Part shown: positions 1 to 5,991 of the stretch, in pieces
How the letters are laid out: the number at the start of each line of letters is the position of its first letter
How positions within the stretch are numbered: the stretch's first letter is position 1
Source of the DNA: Dehalococcoidales bacterium
Lineage (GTDB): Bacteria; Chloroflexota; Dehalococcoidia; Dehalococcoidales; RBG-16-60-22
Assembly (NCBI GenBank): GCA_016926115.1
Contig: JAFGPF010000061.1
Span: 1 to 5,991, forward strand
Length of the DNA: 5,991 nt
Direction: 5' to 3'
The notes under the pieces: generated by a model
The model's input: the letters and a program-made list of their open reading frames with translations, nothing else
Told to the model about the DNA's origin: nothing
Databases searched by the model: none
Made by a program: the position numbers and the translations under genes

Positions 1-1
1 G

Positions 2-805
2 AAACTGCCGCCGCTGTACCATATGATGGGAAATTCGTGGGTGGGCATCCTCTCCGACCCGGAAATGCGCAAGGTATTCGAGACGCTTATATCACTGACC
101 GGAGAGCAGCAGAAGTGGATGTCTGCCAATATGAAGATAGCCGGTTATATCAAGTCCTGCGGCTATCCTTCCCTGTTCGGGGGTAACGCTTTACTGGGTG
201 CGCCCTTCGATTTTTTCGGCGATGGCATGCGCGGTACGCAGGGGATAATGATGGATATGTTCCGCCAGCCGGACAAGCTGCAGGAGGCCATGGAAAGTTA
301 CCTCAGGCTGGTGCTCGAGACTACTATCAAGAATTACCCGATGACTTCCAATCCTGTTTGTATCATGCCCCTGCACAAGGGCGATGACACCTTCATGTCC
401 GATAAGCAGTTCGAGACTTTCTACTGGCCTACCCTGCGCCGACTCTTCCTGGCGATGATTGACGAGGGCCTGGTGCCGATGCCCTTCGCCGAGGGCCGCT
501 ATAACAACCGTCTCAAGCAGATTGCCGATACCCCCGAGAGCGGTATTATCTGGTGGTTCGACCAGACGGATATGGCCGATGCTAAACGCGTTATCGGCGA
601 TATAAGCTGTCTTGTGGGAAATGTGCCCACCTCAGTTATGATGAACGGCACGGCGCAGCAGGTGAAGGATAACTGTCGCAGCCTCATCGAAGCCTGCGCC
701 CCGGGCGGCGGCTATATCCTGGGTGGCGGCGCCTCGGTAGATAACGGAAAGATAGAAAACTTTAAAGCCATGATGGAAGCGGCCTACGAATACGGGACCT
801 ATTGA
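2..805 (+). CDS. URO-D-fold methyltransferase-like protein, copy 1 (5' truncated by window edge)
   Basis: This is the C-terminal part of a uroporphyrinogen-decarboxylase-superfamily protein. The frame is open from base 2, and the first ATG (position 23) is internal, because alignment with the complete copies downstream puts the first visible residue near residue 181 of about 447. Some 180 residues therefore lie outside the window. 267 residues are visible. They hold the paralogue signatures: RGT, PLHKGDD-x-FMS (visible residues 123-133), FYWP, PFAEGRY, a Cys three residues before GN, and CAPGGGYIL. The protein ends in YGTY. The superfamily includes haem-pathway HemE and the corrinoid methyltransferases MtaA/MtbA; context here favours corrinoid methyl transfer. 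The MtaA-type zinc ligands His-x-Cys and the later Gly-Cys are absent (Phe-x-Glu and Gly-Ala instead). The next gene starts 26 nt after the stop. Exact substrate is unknown. Confidence 0.88.
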   Translation, partial: KLPPLYHMMGNSWVGILSDPEMRKVFETLISLTGEQQKWMSANMKIAGYIKSCGYPSLFGGNALLGAPFDFFGDGMRGTQGIMMDMFRQPDKLQEAMESYLRLVLETTIKNYPMTSNPVCIMPLHKGDDTFMSDKQFETFYWPTLRRLFLAMIDEGLVPMPFAEGRYNNRLKQIADTPESGIIWWFDQTDMADAKRVIGDISCLVGNVPTSVMMNGTAQQVKDNCRSLIEACAPGGGYILGGGASVDNGKIENFKAMMEAAYEYGTY

Positions 806-815
806 GAATAACTGC

Positions 816-821
816 AAAGGA
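816..821 (+). promoter_or_regulatory. Shine-Dalgarno site deciding the start of URO-D copy 2
   Basis: AAAGGA lies 10 nt before the ATG at 832. It supports that start over the in-frame TTG at 802, which overlaps the stop of the previous gene by 4 nt (TTGA) and would add ten residues that the paralogues lack. Confidence 0.6.
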
Positions 822-831
822 ATTTATAACG

Positions 832-2172
832 ATGCAAAAACCGGACAATTGGGACGAGTTAAGCTGGTATGAAAAACGCGACAAGCGCTTCGATTACTGG
901 CGCGCCGCCCACGGCGTGAACTTCATCGATAAAGAGGCAAAAGCCAAACACGACCGGAAAATAGACCGGTATATCAAGGCCATCAAGCTGGAAGAGCTGC
1001 CGGACCGCGTGCCCATAGACATCGCCGCCGGCTCTTTTATTGCCTACTATTCCGGATACGACCTTAAGACCATCATGTTCGATGCTGAAAAAATGAAGAA
1101 AGCCACGCTGAAGTACGCCCGTGACTTCGATACGGATACGATGCCGTCCACCGGGATGGGCAGCGGCCCGGTCAATGAGCTTATGCAGCCGCGCTCCAGC
1201 AAGTGGCCCGGCGGCGGCCTGCCCGACGATGCCGCGATTATCCAGTTCGCCGAGGCGGAGTACATGCATGAGGACGATTACGACCTCTATTTCAAGAACC
1301 CCACGGACTACATCCTCCGGCATTTTTTGCCCCGCAACTACGGCGTATTCGAGCCGCTGGCCAAGCTCGGCCCCCTGGAAGGTTTCATGGGTGTCGGCCA
1401 GCAGCTTATGATGGCCGCCGGTATGCCGGAATTCAAAAAGATGGCGGAAACGCTCCTCAAGGCGCACGAGGCCTCGGTGAAATGGGGCGCGGTCATGGCG
1501 GAAACTACACAGGCTTTACGGGAAATAGGATATCCCGCCCCCGCCGGCGGTATGGCCCTGGCTCCGTTCGATACCGTTGCCGATATGCTCAGGGGTACTC
1601 ACGGCTCCGTGATGGACATGTTCCGCAAGCCCGAGGCCATCCTGGAACTGGCGGACCGTATCCTCCCCAATACCCTTCAGACCGCCGTAGCGATGGCGGA
1701 TATGTCGGACAGCCCCATCGTCTTTATCCCCATGCACAAGGGCGATGATATGTTCATGTCCGATAAGCAGTTCGAGAAATTTTACTGGCCGTCCTACCGC
1801 AAGCTCCTTATCGGTCTTATCGAGGAGGGCCTCGTGCCCCTGCCGGTGATCGACGGCACCTATAACCGGCGTCTCGAGTATATCAAGGACCTGCCGAAGA
1901 GCGGCGTCATCTGGACCTTCGAGAAGACGGACATGGCCCTCGCTAAAAAGGTCCTCGGCGGGCATACCTGCATCGCCGGCAACGTCACCGGGGCGATGAT
2001 GTATACGCACAAGCCGGACGATATCAGGAAGTACTGCCGCTGGCTCCTAGATACCTGCGCGCCCGGCGGCGGCTATATCCTCTGCATGGGTTCCAGCCTG
2101 GCCGGATGGAACAACCCGGACAATATCCACGCGTTGCTTGAGACCGGCAAACAGTACGGCGTTTATAAATAG
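832..2172 (+). CDS. URO-D-fold methyltransferase-like protein, copy 2
   Basis: A complete 446-residue URO-D-superfamily protein. The ATG at 832 is chosen because its N-terminus (MQKPDNW) aligns with the MDSV-x-NW starts of copies 3 and 4 and it has a Shine-Dalgarno site. Motifs in order: DRVP (58-61), YYSGYDLKT (72-80), KWP (124-126), RGT (254-256), MHKGDDMFMS (301-310), FYWP (317-320), VIDGTY (339-344), CIAGN (380-384), CAPGGGYIL (409-417). No signal peptide or membrane segment is seen, so it should be cytoplasmic. It is the most divergent copy: it has Val-x-Asp where copies 1, 3 and 4 have Phe-x-Glu, and a distinct segment around 100-120 (DTDTMPSTGMGSGP) where copies 3 and 4 read MDSF-x-GPGLVLP. 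That suggests a different substrate. MtaA/MtbA-type zinc ligands are missing. Likely role by context is methyl transfer between a small methylated donor and a corrinoid protein; this is inference. Confidence 0.88.
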   Translation: MQKPDNWDELSWYEKRDKRFDYWRAAHGVNFIDKEAKAKHDRKIDRYIKAIKLEELPDRVPIDIAAGSFIAYYSGYDLKTIMFDAEKMKKATLKYARDFDTDTMPSTGMGSGPVNELMQPRSSKWPGGGLPDDAAIIQFAEAEYMHEDDYDLYFKNPTDYILRHFLPRNYGVFEPLAKLGPLEGFMGVGQQLMMAAGMPEFKKMAETLLKAHEASVKWGAVMAETTQALREIGYPAPAGGMALAPFDTVADMLRGTHGSVMDMFRKPEAILELADRILPNTLQTAVAMADMSDSPIVFIPMHKGDDMFMSDKQFEKFYWPSYRKLLIGLIEEGLVPLPVIDGTYNRRLEYIKDLPKSGVIWTFEKTDMALAKKVLGGHTCIAGNVTGAMMYTHKPDDIRKYCRWLLDTCAPGGGYILCMGSSLAGWNNPDNIHALLETGKQYGVYK

Positions 2173-2173
2173 C

Positions 2174-2212
2174 CGGCCTGAACGGAAGGCTCTTCATAAA
2201 GGCCGTCTTTCC
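2174..2212 (+). other. Possible intergenic hairpin between copies 2 and 3
   Basis: CGGCCT (2174-2179) can pair with AGGCCG (2200-2205), and inside the loop GAAG (2185-2188) can pair with CTTC (2192-2195). A short pyrimidine run, TCTTTCC, follows. The structure is imperfect and has no real U-tract, so it is at most a weak attenuator or an RNA processing/stability element rather than a proper terminator. Confidence 0.25.
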
Positions 2213-2240
2213 AGCGTATAATGATGACGGAGGTGTAACT

Positions 2241-3584
2241 ATGGATTCGGTACCGAACTGGAAGGATTTGACTTGGCAGGAAAAACGGAAGATACGTTTC
2301 GATAAATGGCTCGCCGCGGAAGGCGTCGAATTCAGGGATAATGAAGCCAGGGAGCTTTACCGGCAGCGCGTCACCCGCTTCCAGAAAGTCCTCGATATGG
2401 AAGAGCCGGACCGCGTTCCCTGCAACCTGCCCACGGGCTATTTCCCCGCTTACTACGCCGGCTATGACCTGAAGACGGTCATGAACGACTACGAGAAGCA
2501 GCGGGACGCCTGGCTCAAGTTCATGTATGACTTCGGCGATATGGACTCCTTCGCCGGTCCCGGCCTCGTCCTGCCCGCCCCGGCCCTGGAGATTATCGGT
2601 CACAAGATTCACAAGTGGCCCGGCCACGGTATCGCCGATGACGTCCGTTCTTACCAGTTCGTCGAAGGCGAGTACATGAAGGCGGACGAGTACGACGCCC
2701 TTATCCGTGACCCGTCCGATTTCTGGCTGCGCTACTTCATGCCCCGCCAGGCCAGGGCCTTCGAACCCTGGGCGGACTTTATGCACCTGAACCCGATGAT
2801 CGGCCTGCCCATGGGCACGCTCCTCGCCTTTTCCACCCCGGAGATGAAGCAGATGTTTCAGACTATCTGGAAAGCCGGCGACGAGATGCGGAAGTGGATG
2901 GAAATCACCGGCGAGGTCGGACGTACCGCCCTTTCCCTGGGCTACGCCGCCATGGGCGGCGCCGGCTTTAGCGGCGCCCCCTTCGACATGCTAACGGATA
3001 TGCTCCGTGGTACGGTAGGTATCTTCATGGACATATACCGCCAGCCGGAAAAAATTCACGAGGCCATGGAACACCTTGTACCCATCGTTATCGAGCACGC
3101 TGTCGGCAACGCCGGCAATTCTCTGTCCCCCGTCGTCGTTATGCCCCTGCACAAGGGCGAAAAGGGCTTTATGTCCCCGAAGCAGTTCGAAACGTTTTAC
3201 TGGCCGTCCTTTAAGAAGGTACTGCTCGGCATCATCGAAGAAGGCCTGGTGCCCATGCCATTCGCCGAGGGTAATTATATACCGCGTCTGGAAGTCATTC
3301 AGGACATGCCGCATGCTTCCATGGCCTGGTACTTCGAGTTCATGGACATGGCCAAAGCCAAGGCCACCGTCGGGAAAGACAACTGCATCATCGGCAACCT
3401 GCCGATATCGATTGTCGTCACCGGGACTGCCGCCGAGGTCAAGGAAGGCTGCCGCAAGCTCATCGAGGACTGCGCGCCCGGCGGCGGCTATATCCTGTCT
3501 GCTTCGGCCAGTATGGACCACGGCCGTATCGAGAACCTGCACGCCATGATGGACGCCGCTAAAGAATACGGCGTTTATAAATAG
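2241..3584 (+). CDS. URO-D-fold methyltransferase-like protein, copy 3
   Basis: A complete 447-residue URO-D-superfamily protein. The ATG at 2241 has a strong Shine-Dalgarno (GGAGGT, 2229-2234) six bases upstream, and the N-terminus MDSVPNW matches copy 4. Motifs: EEPDRVP (54-60), YYAGYDLKT (71-79), MDSFAGPGLVLP (101-112), HKWPG (124-128), RGT (256-258), PLHKGEKGFMS (302-312), FYWP (319-322), PFAEGNY (340-346), CIIGN (382-386), CAPGGGYIL (411-419). It is closest to copy 4 in the N-terminal half. It differs from the other three in having Glu-Lys after HKG, where they have Asp-Asp or Asp-Glu, which may bear on substrate choice. His-x-Cys and the later Cys of the MtaA/MtbA zinc site are replaced by Phe-x-Glu and Ser/Ala. 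A cytoplasmic corrinoid-linked methyltransferase is the best inference; no donor can be named. Confidence 0.9.
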   Translation: MDSVPNWKDLTWQEKRKIRFDKWLAAEGVEFRDNEARELYRQRVTRFQKVLDMEEPDRVPCNLPTGYFPAYYAGYDLKTVMNDYEKQRDAWLKFMYDFGDMDSFAGPGLVLPAPALEIIGHKIHKWPGHGIADDVRSYQFVEGEYMKADEYDALIRDPSDFWLRYFMPRQARAFEPWADFMHLNPMIGLPMGTLLAFSTPEMKQMFQTIWKAGDEMRKWMEITGEVGRTALSLGYAAMGGAGFSGAPFDMLTDMLRGTVGIFMDIYRQPEKIHEAMEHLVPIVIEHAVGNAGNSLSPVVVMPLHKGEKGFMSPKQFETFYWPSFKKVLLGIIEEGLVPMPFAEGNYIPRLEVIQDMPHASMAWYFEFMDMAKAKATVGKDNCIIGNLPISIVVTGTAAEVKEGCRKLIEDCAPGGGYILSASASMDHGRIENLHAMMDAAKEYGVYK

Positions 3585-3666
3585 GTATATATAATTGAAT
3601 TACTGGCGGTAGTCAGCCGGCGATATGATAATATATATAAGTAAGTAGTCGGGAGATATTATACCG
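3585..3666 (+). promoter_or_regulatory. AT-rich gap before copy 4, possible internal promoter
   Basis: This 82-nt gap is the longest in the gene row and much more AT-rich than its surroundings. It holds several -10-like hexamers (TATGAT 3624-3629, GATAAT 3627-3632, TATAAG 3636-3641), but no convincing -35 box at the usual spacing. The Shine-Dalgarno GGGAG (3651-3655) lies 11 nt before the ATG at 3667, a rather long spacing. It could start a second transcript for copy 4 plus the folate methyltransferase, or simply be relaxed spacer. Confidence 0.3.
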
Positions 3667-5004
3667 ATGGATTCCGTAGAAAACTGGTCTGAGTTGACTC
3701 CTGAGCAGAAGCGGGACGCCCGCTTCGACCGCTGGCTCGAGGGCTCCTTCATAGAGTTCAGTAGCCCGGAAGCGAAGAAACTCTACCGGGAACGCACGGC
3801 CAGGTTCATTAAGGCTATCAAGCTGGAAGAACCCGACCGCGTACCCGTCCTCCTGCCTTCCGGTTTTTTCCCGGCCTTTTACGCCGGTTATGACCTGAAA
3901 ACGGTCATGTACGACTATGATAAGCTGAAAGAGGCCTACCGCAAATTCGTCGACGAGTTCGAGATGGACTCCTTCACCGGGCCGGGACTCGTCCTGCCCG
4001 GCAGGGTGCTGGAGATGACCGGGCACAGGGTGCACAAGTGGCCCGGCCGCGGGCTGCCGGATAAAACGTCCATCTACCAGTTCGTTGAAAAAGACTACAT
4101 GAACGCCGACGAATATGACGCCTTCATGGAAAACCCCACCGATTTCTGGTGGCGGATTTTCCTGCCGCGTGTTGCCGGCGAGTTCGGCGCTTTTAGCAAA
4201 ATGCCCCCCTTCTCCGGTATGATGGGCCTCCCCCTTGGTCAGTACGCCGCTTTCGGCGACCCGGATGTAGAGTCCGCCCTGGAACTGATGATCGCCGCCG
4301 GGAAAGAGGTCCGCAAGTGGATGGCCGCCGTCCGCGAGGCCAGCCTTTACGCGCTCGCTTCCGGGATTCCCAATGTCCGGGGCGGCGGCATGAGCGGCGT
4401 CCCCTTTGATATGATTGCCGATATGCTGCGCGGCACCCGGGGGATGGTCATGGACATGTACCGCCAGCCCGGTAAAATCCACGAGGCCATGGAAAAACTT
4501 GTCCCAATCGCTATCAGGTCGGCCGTCGCCATGGCCGATGCCAGCGGCTGCCCCGTCTGTTTCATGCCCCTGCACAAAGGCGATGAAAGCTTCATGTCGC
4601 CCGCGCAGTTCGAGGAGTTTTACTGGCCTACCTTTAAGAAGGTCCTCATGGGCATGATTAACGAAGGTATGGTGCCCTATCCCTTCGCCGAGGGCAGGTA
4701 CGGCGCCCGCCTCGAGGTCATCAGCGACCTGCCGAAGGGCTTTATGATATGGAGTTTCGAGGATATCGATATGACTCGTGCTAAGGAAGCCCTTGGCGGT
4801 CACGCCTGTATCGCCGGCAACGTTCCCGCTTCCGTGATGCATGCCGGCACGCCGGAGGACGTTAAAGGGCACTGTCGTAGACTTATCGAGACCTGCGGTA
4901 AAGGCGGCGGCTACATACTTACCGGCGCCGCCGGCATGAACGAAGGCAATCCCGATAACCTGCGTGCCTTCATGGACGCCGCTAAACAATACGGAATTTA
5001 CTGA
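3667..5004 (+). CDS. URO-D-fold methyltransferase-like protein, copy 4
   Basis: A complete 445-residue URO-D-superfamily protein starting MDSVENW like copy 3. Motifs: EEPDRVP (54-60), FYAGYDLKT (71-79), MDSFTGPGLVLP (100-111), HKWPG (123-127), RGT (255-257), PLHKGDESFMS (301-311), FYWP (318-321), PFAEGRY (339-345), CIAGN (381-385), GGGYIL (413-418). The usual CAPGG before GGYIL is CGKGG here, and the segment after it is TGAAGM, so the Gly-Cys that supplies a zinc ligand in MtaA/MtbA is absent; Phe-x-Glu replaces His-x-Cys. Only 12 nt separate it from the folate methyltransferase gene, so the two are almost certainly co-transcribed. This copy is the strongest candidate partner of that enzyme. 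Substrate is not readable from sequence. HemE itself is unlikely given the length of about 445 residues, the tandem paralogues and the pathway context. Confidence 0.9.
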   Translation: MDSVENWSELTPEQKRDARFDRWLEGSFIEFSSPEAKKLYRERTARFIKAIKLEEPDRVPVLLPSGFFPAFYAGYDLKTVMYDYDKLKEAYRKFVDEFEMDSFTGPGLVLPGRVLEMTGHRVHKWPGRGLPDKTSIYQFVEKDYMNADEYDAFMENPTDFWWRIFLPRVAGEFGAFSKMPPFSGMMGLPLGQYAAFGDPDVESALELMIAAGKEVRKWMAAVREASLYALASGIPNVRGGGMSGVPFDMIADMLRGTRGMVMDMYRQPGKIHEAMEKLVPIAIRSAVAMADASGCPVCFMPLHKGDESFMSPAQFEEFYWPTFKKVLMGMINEGMVPYPFAEGRYGARLEVISDLPKGFMIWSFEDIDMTRAKEALGGHACIAGNVPASVMHAGTPEDVKGHCRRLIETCGKGGGYILTGAAGMNEGNPDNLRAFMDAAKQYGIY

Positions 5005-5016
5005 TAGGAGAACGAA

Positions 5017-5868
5017 ATGGAGACCAAAGTATCTACCGAATCTAAAGAAGTTATCATTTCCTATGACCGCCCCACTGTCATCATCGGTGAGCGTATCAAT
5101 CCCACCGGCAGAAAGAAGCTGACCGCGGCCCTCAAGGAAGGCGACCTTTCCATCATTAAAAAGGAAGCCGAAGTGCAGGTAGCGGCCGGCGCCGCCATTC
5201 TCGACTGCAATGTCAACGCCCAGGGCGTCGACGACGTCAAGGTGCTCCCGGAAGCCATCAGGATTATCATGGATACCGTCGATGTCCCCATCTGTATCGA
5301 CAGCCCCAACCCCGACGCCCTCGAAGCCGCCTTGAAGGTCTACAAGGGTAAGCCCCTGGTCAACTCCGTCAGCGCCGAGAAGCACTCGCTGGAACGCGTC
5401 CTGCCCCTTATCAAGGAGTATGGCGCCGCCGTTATCGGCCTCGCCCAGGACGACGACGGTATCCCCAAGACTGCCGACAAGCGTGTCGAGGTCGCTCACA
5501 AGCTTTGCGAGGCCGCCGATAAAATAGGTATCCCCCGGGAAGACATCGTTATCGATGTCATGACCTACGCCATCGGCGCCGAGTCCAAGTCCGGTAAGGA
5601 TGTACTGGATGCCCTCCACCGGATTCGCGCGGAGCTCGACCTCAATATGACGATGGGTGCCAGCAATATATCCTTCGGCATGCCGGACCGGGCCATTCTC
5701 AACAGCGCCTGGATTGCTATGGTCATCGAGGCCGGAGGCACCGCACTTATCGCTGACGCCGCCAGGGTCATGCCCGCCGTGCTTTCCGCCGACCTCGTGC
5801 TCGGACGCGACCGGTTTGCCCGCCGCTATATCGAGGGGCACCGCAAGCGCCAGGCTGCTCAGGCTTGA
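5017..5868 (+). CDS. Pterin-binding methyltransferase, AcsE/MeTr-like (methyltetrahydrofolate:corrinoid protein)
   Basis: A 283-residue single-domain TIM-barrel protein of the dihydropteroate-synthase-like pterin-binding family. It lines up along its length with acetogen MeTr (AcsE, about 262 residues) and, more distantly, with the folate domain of MetH. Motifs: IIGERINPTG (22-31), LDCNVNA (62-68), CIDSPN (93-98), NSVSAEK (116-122), DDGIPKTADKR (146-156), IVID (177-180), GASNISFGMP (214-223), IADAAR (245-250). Asp95, Asn116, Asp180 and Asn217 correspond to MeTr Asp75, Asn96, Asp160 and Asn199, the pterin-binding residues and the Asn implicated in methyl activation, so it should be active. Expected reaction: transfer of a methyl group between a corrinoid protein and tetrahydrofolate. 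In O-demethylase systems this is the methyltransferase II role. AGGAG (5006-5010) lies six bases before the ATG. A true folate-synthesis FolP is unlikely given the MeTr-type motifs and neighbours. Confidence 0.9.
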   Translation: METKVSTESKEVIISYDRPTVIIGERINPTGRKKLTAALKEGDLSIIKKEAEVQVAAGAAILDCNVNAQGVDDVKVLPEAIRIIMDTVDVPICIDSPNPDALEAALKVYKGKPLVNSVSAEKHSLERVLPLIKEYGAAVIGLAQDDDGIPKTADKRVEVAHKLCEAADKIGIPREDIVIDVMTYAIGAESKSGKDVLDALHRIRAELDLNMTMGASNISFGMPDRAILNSAWIAMVIEAGGTALIADAARVMPAVLSADLVLGRDRFARRYIEGHRKRQAAQA

Positions 5869-5893
5869 CACCCCACCCTTTTGGGTCTATACT
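5865..5893 (+). promoter_or_regulatory. Sigma70-type promoter for tRNA-fMet
   Basis: TTGACA (5865-5870, perfect -35 consensus) and TATACT (5888-5893, five of six -10 matches) are separated by exactly 17 nt. The expected transcript start is near 5900, a few bases before the mature tRNA 5' end at 5905. The -35 box overlaps the TGA stop (5866-5868) of the upstream methyltransferase gene. The tRNA can thus be transcribed independently of the operon. Confidence 0.82.
5875..5886. repeat. Small inverted repeat in the promoter spacer
   Basis: ACCC-TTTT-GGGT is a perfect 4-bp inverted repeat with a four-base loop, placed between the -35 and -10 boxes. It has no following T-run, so it is not a standard terminator. 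It is too short to call an operator with confidence. Confidence 0.3.
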
Positions 5894-5904
5894 TAAAGTT
5901 GCGC

Positions 5905-5979
<75 letters not shown>

Positions 5980-5991
5980 TCTTGTTTAATA

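Noticed and set aside
23..805. Copy 1 as a short complete gene starting at the ATG at 23
   Set aside because: The frame is open to the window edge and aligns from about residue 181 of the full-length copies, so it is a partial gene and not a natural truncation.
802..831. TTG start at 802 for URO-D copy 2, overlapping the stop of copy 1
   Set aside because: It would add ten residues with no counterpart in the paralogues. The ATG at 832 has a Shine-Dalgarno site and matches the N-termini of copies 3 and 4. Translational coupling through the overlap remains possible but is less likely.
832..5004. True haem-pathway uroporphyrinogen decarboxylase (HemE)
   Set aside because: The HemE N-terminal arginine-rich substrate motif is not seen, the proteins are about 445 residues long, four copies lie in tandem, and the neighbour is a corrinoid/folate methyltransferase.
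5017..5868. Folate-synthesis dihydropteroate synthase (FolP)
   Set aside because: The motif set (GERIN, CIDSPN, NS-x-SAEK, GASNISFG) is that of MeTr-type methyltransferases, and no other folate synthesis gene is nearby.
3613..5871. A 752-codon open frame on the minus strand, antisense to copy 4 and the folate methyltransferase gene
   Set aside because: It lies entirely opposite two clearly real genes, has low-complexity His/Gly/Val/Asp-rich composition with no recognisable domain, and is explained by strong G/C preference at third codon positions that removes antisense stops. Shorter antisense frames opposite copies 1-3 (for example 1516-2010, 2163-2786 and 2991-3542) have the same cause.

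Overview
The window is a dense, single-strand stretch from a moderately GC-rich bacterium. The bacterial assignment rests on three things: a bacterial-type initiator tRNA (unpaired position 1/72, three G:C pairs in the anticodon stem), Shine-Dalgarno sites ahead of the genes, and a textbook sigma70-type promoter. Gene content (corrinoid-dependent methyl transfer to folate) suggests an anaerobe of acetogenic, syntrophic or dehalococcoid-like lifestyle. The sequence alone does not fix the phylum; a Chloroflexota/Dehalococcoidia or Desulfobacterota-like source is only a guess.

Layout, all on the + strand: (1) positions 2-805, the C-terminal ~60% of a uroporphyrinogen-decarboxylase-fold (URO-D, MtaA/MtbA-like) protein, cut by the window edge; (2) 832-2172, (3) 2241-3584 and (4) 3667-5004, three complete paralogues of 446, 447 and 445 residues; (5) 5017-5868, a 283-residue pterin-binding (dihydropteroate-synthase-like) methyltransferase that aligns well with the methyltetrahydrofolate:corrinoid protein methyltransferase AcsE/MeTr; (6) 5905-5979, an initiator tRNA-fMet(CAT), preceded by its own promoter whose -35 box overlaps the stop codon of gene 5. 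Intergenic gaps are 26, 68, 82 and 12 nt, so genes 1-5 look like one operon, possibly with a second promoter in the AT-rich gap before gene 4.

The working model is a corrinoid methyl-transfer cassette. The URO-D-fold proteins would move methyl groups from several different donors (for example O-methyl or N-methyl compounds) onto a corrinoid protein, and the pterin-binding protein would pass the methyl to tetrahydrofolate, or the reverse. No corrinoid-binding protein or reductive activase is encoded here, so these must lie upstream or elsewhere. The most notable point is that all four URO-D paralogues lack the His-x-Cys...Cys zinc site of MtaA/MtbA. At those places they carry Phe/Val-x-Glu/Asp and Ala/Ser, while sharing their own private conserved residues. 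They are therefore unlikely to be ordinary coenzyme-M or haem enzymes, and appear to be an expanded, functionally undefined methyltransferase-like subfamily.
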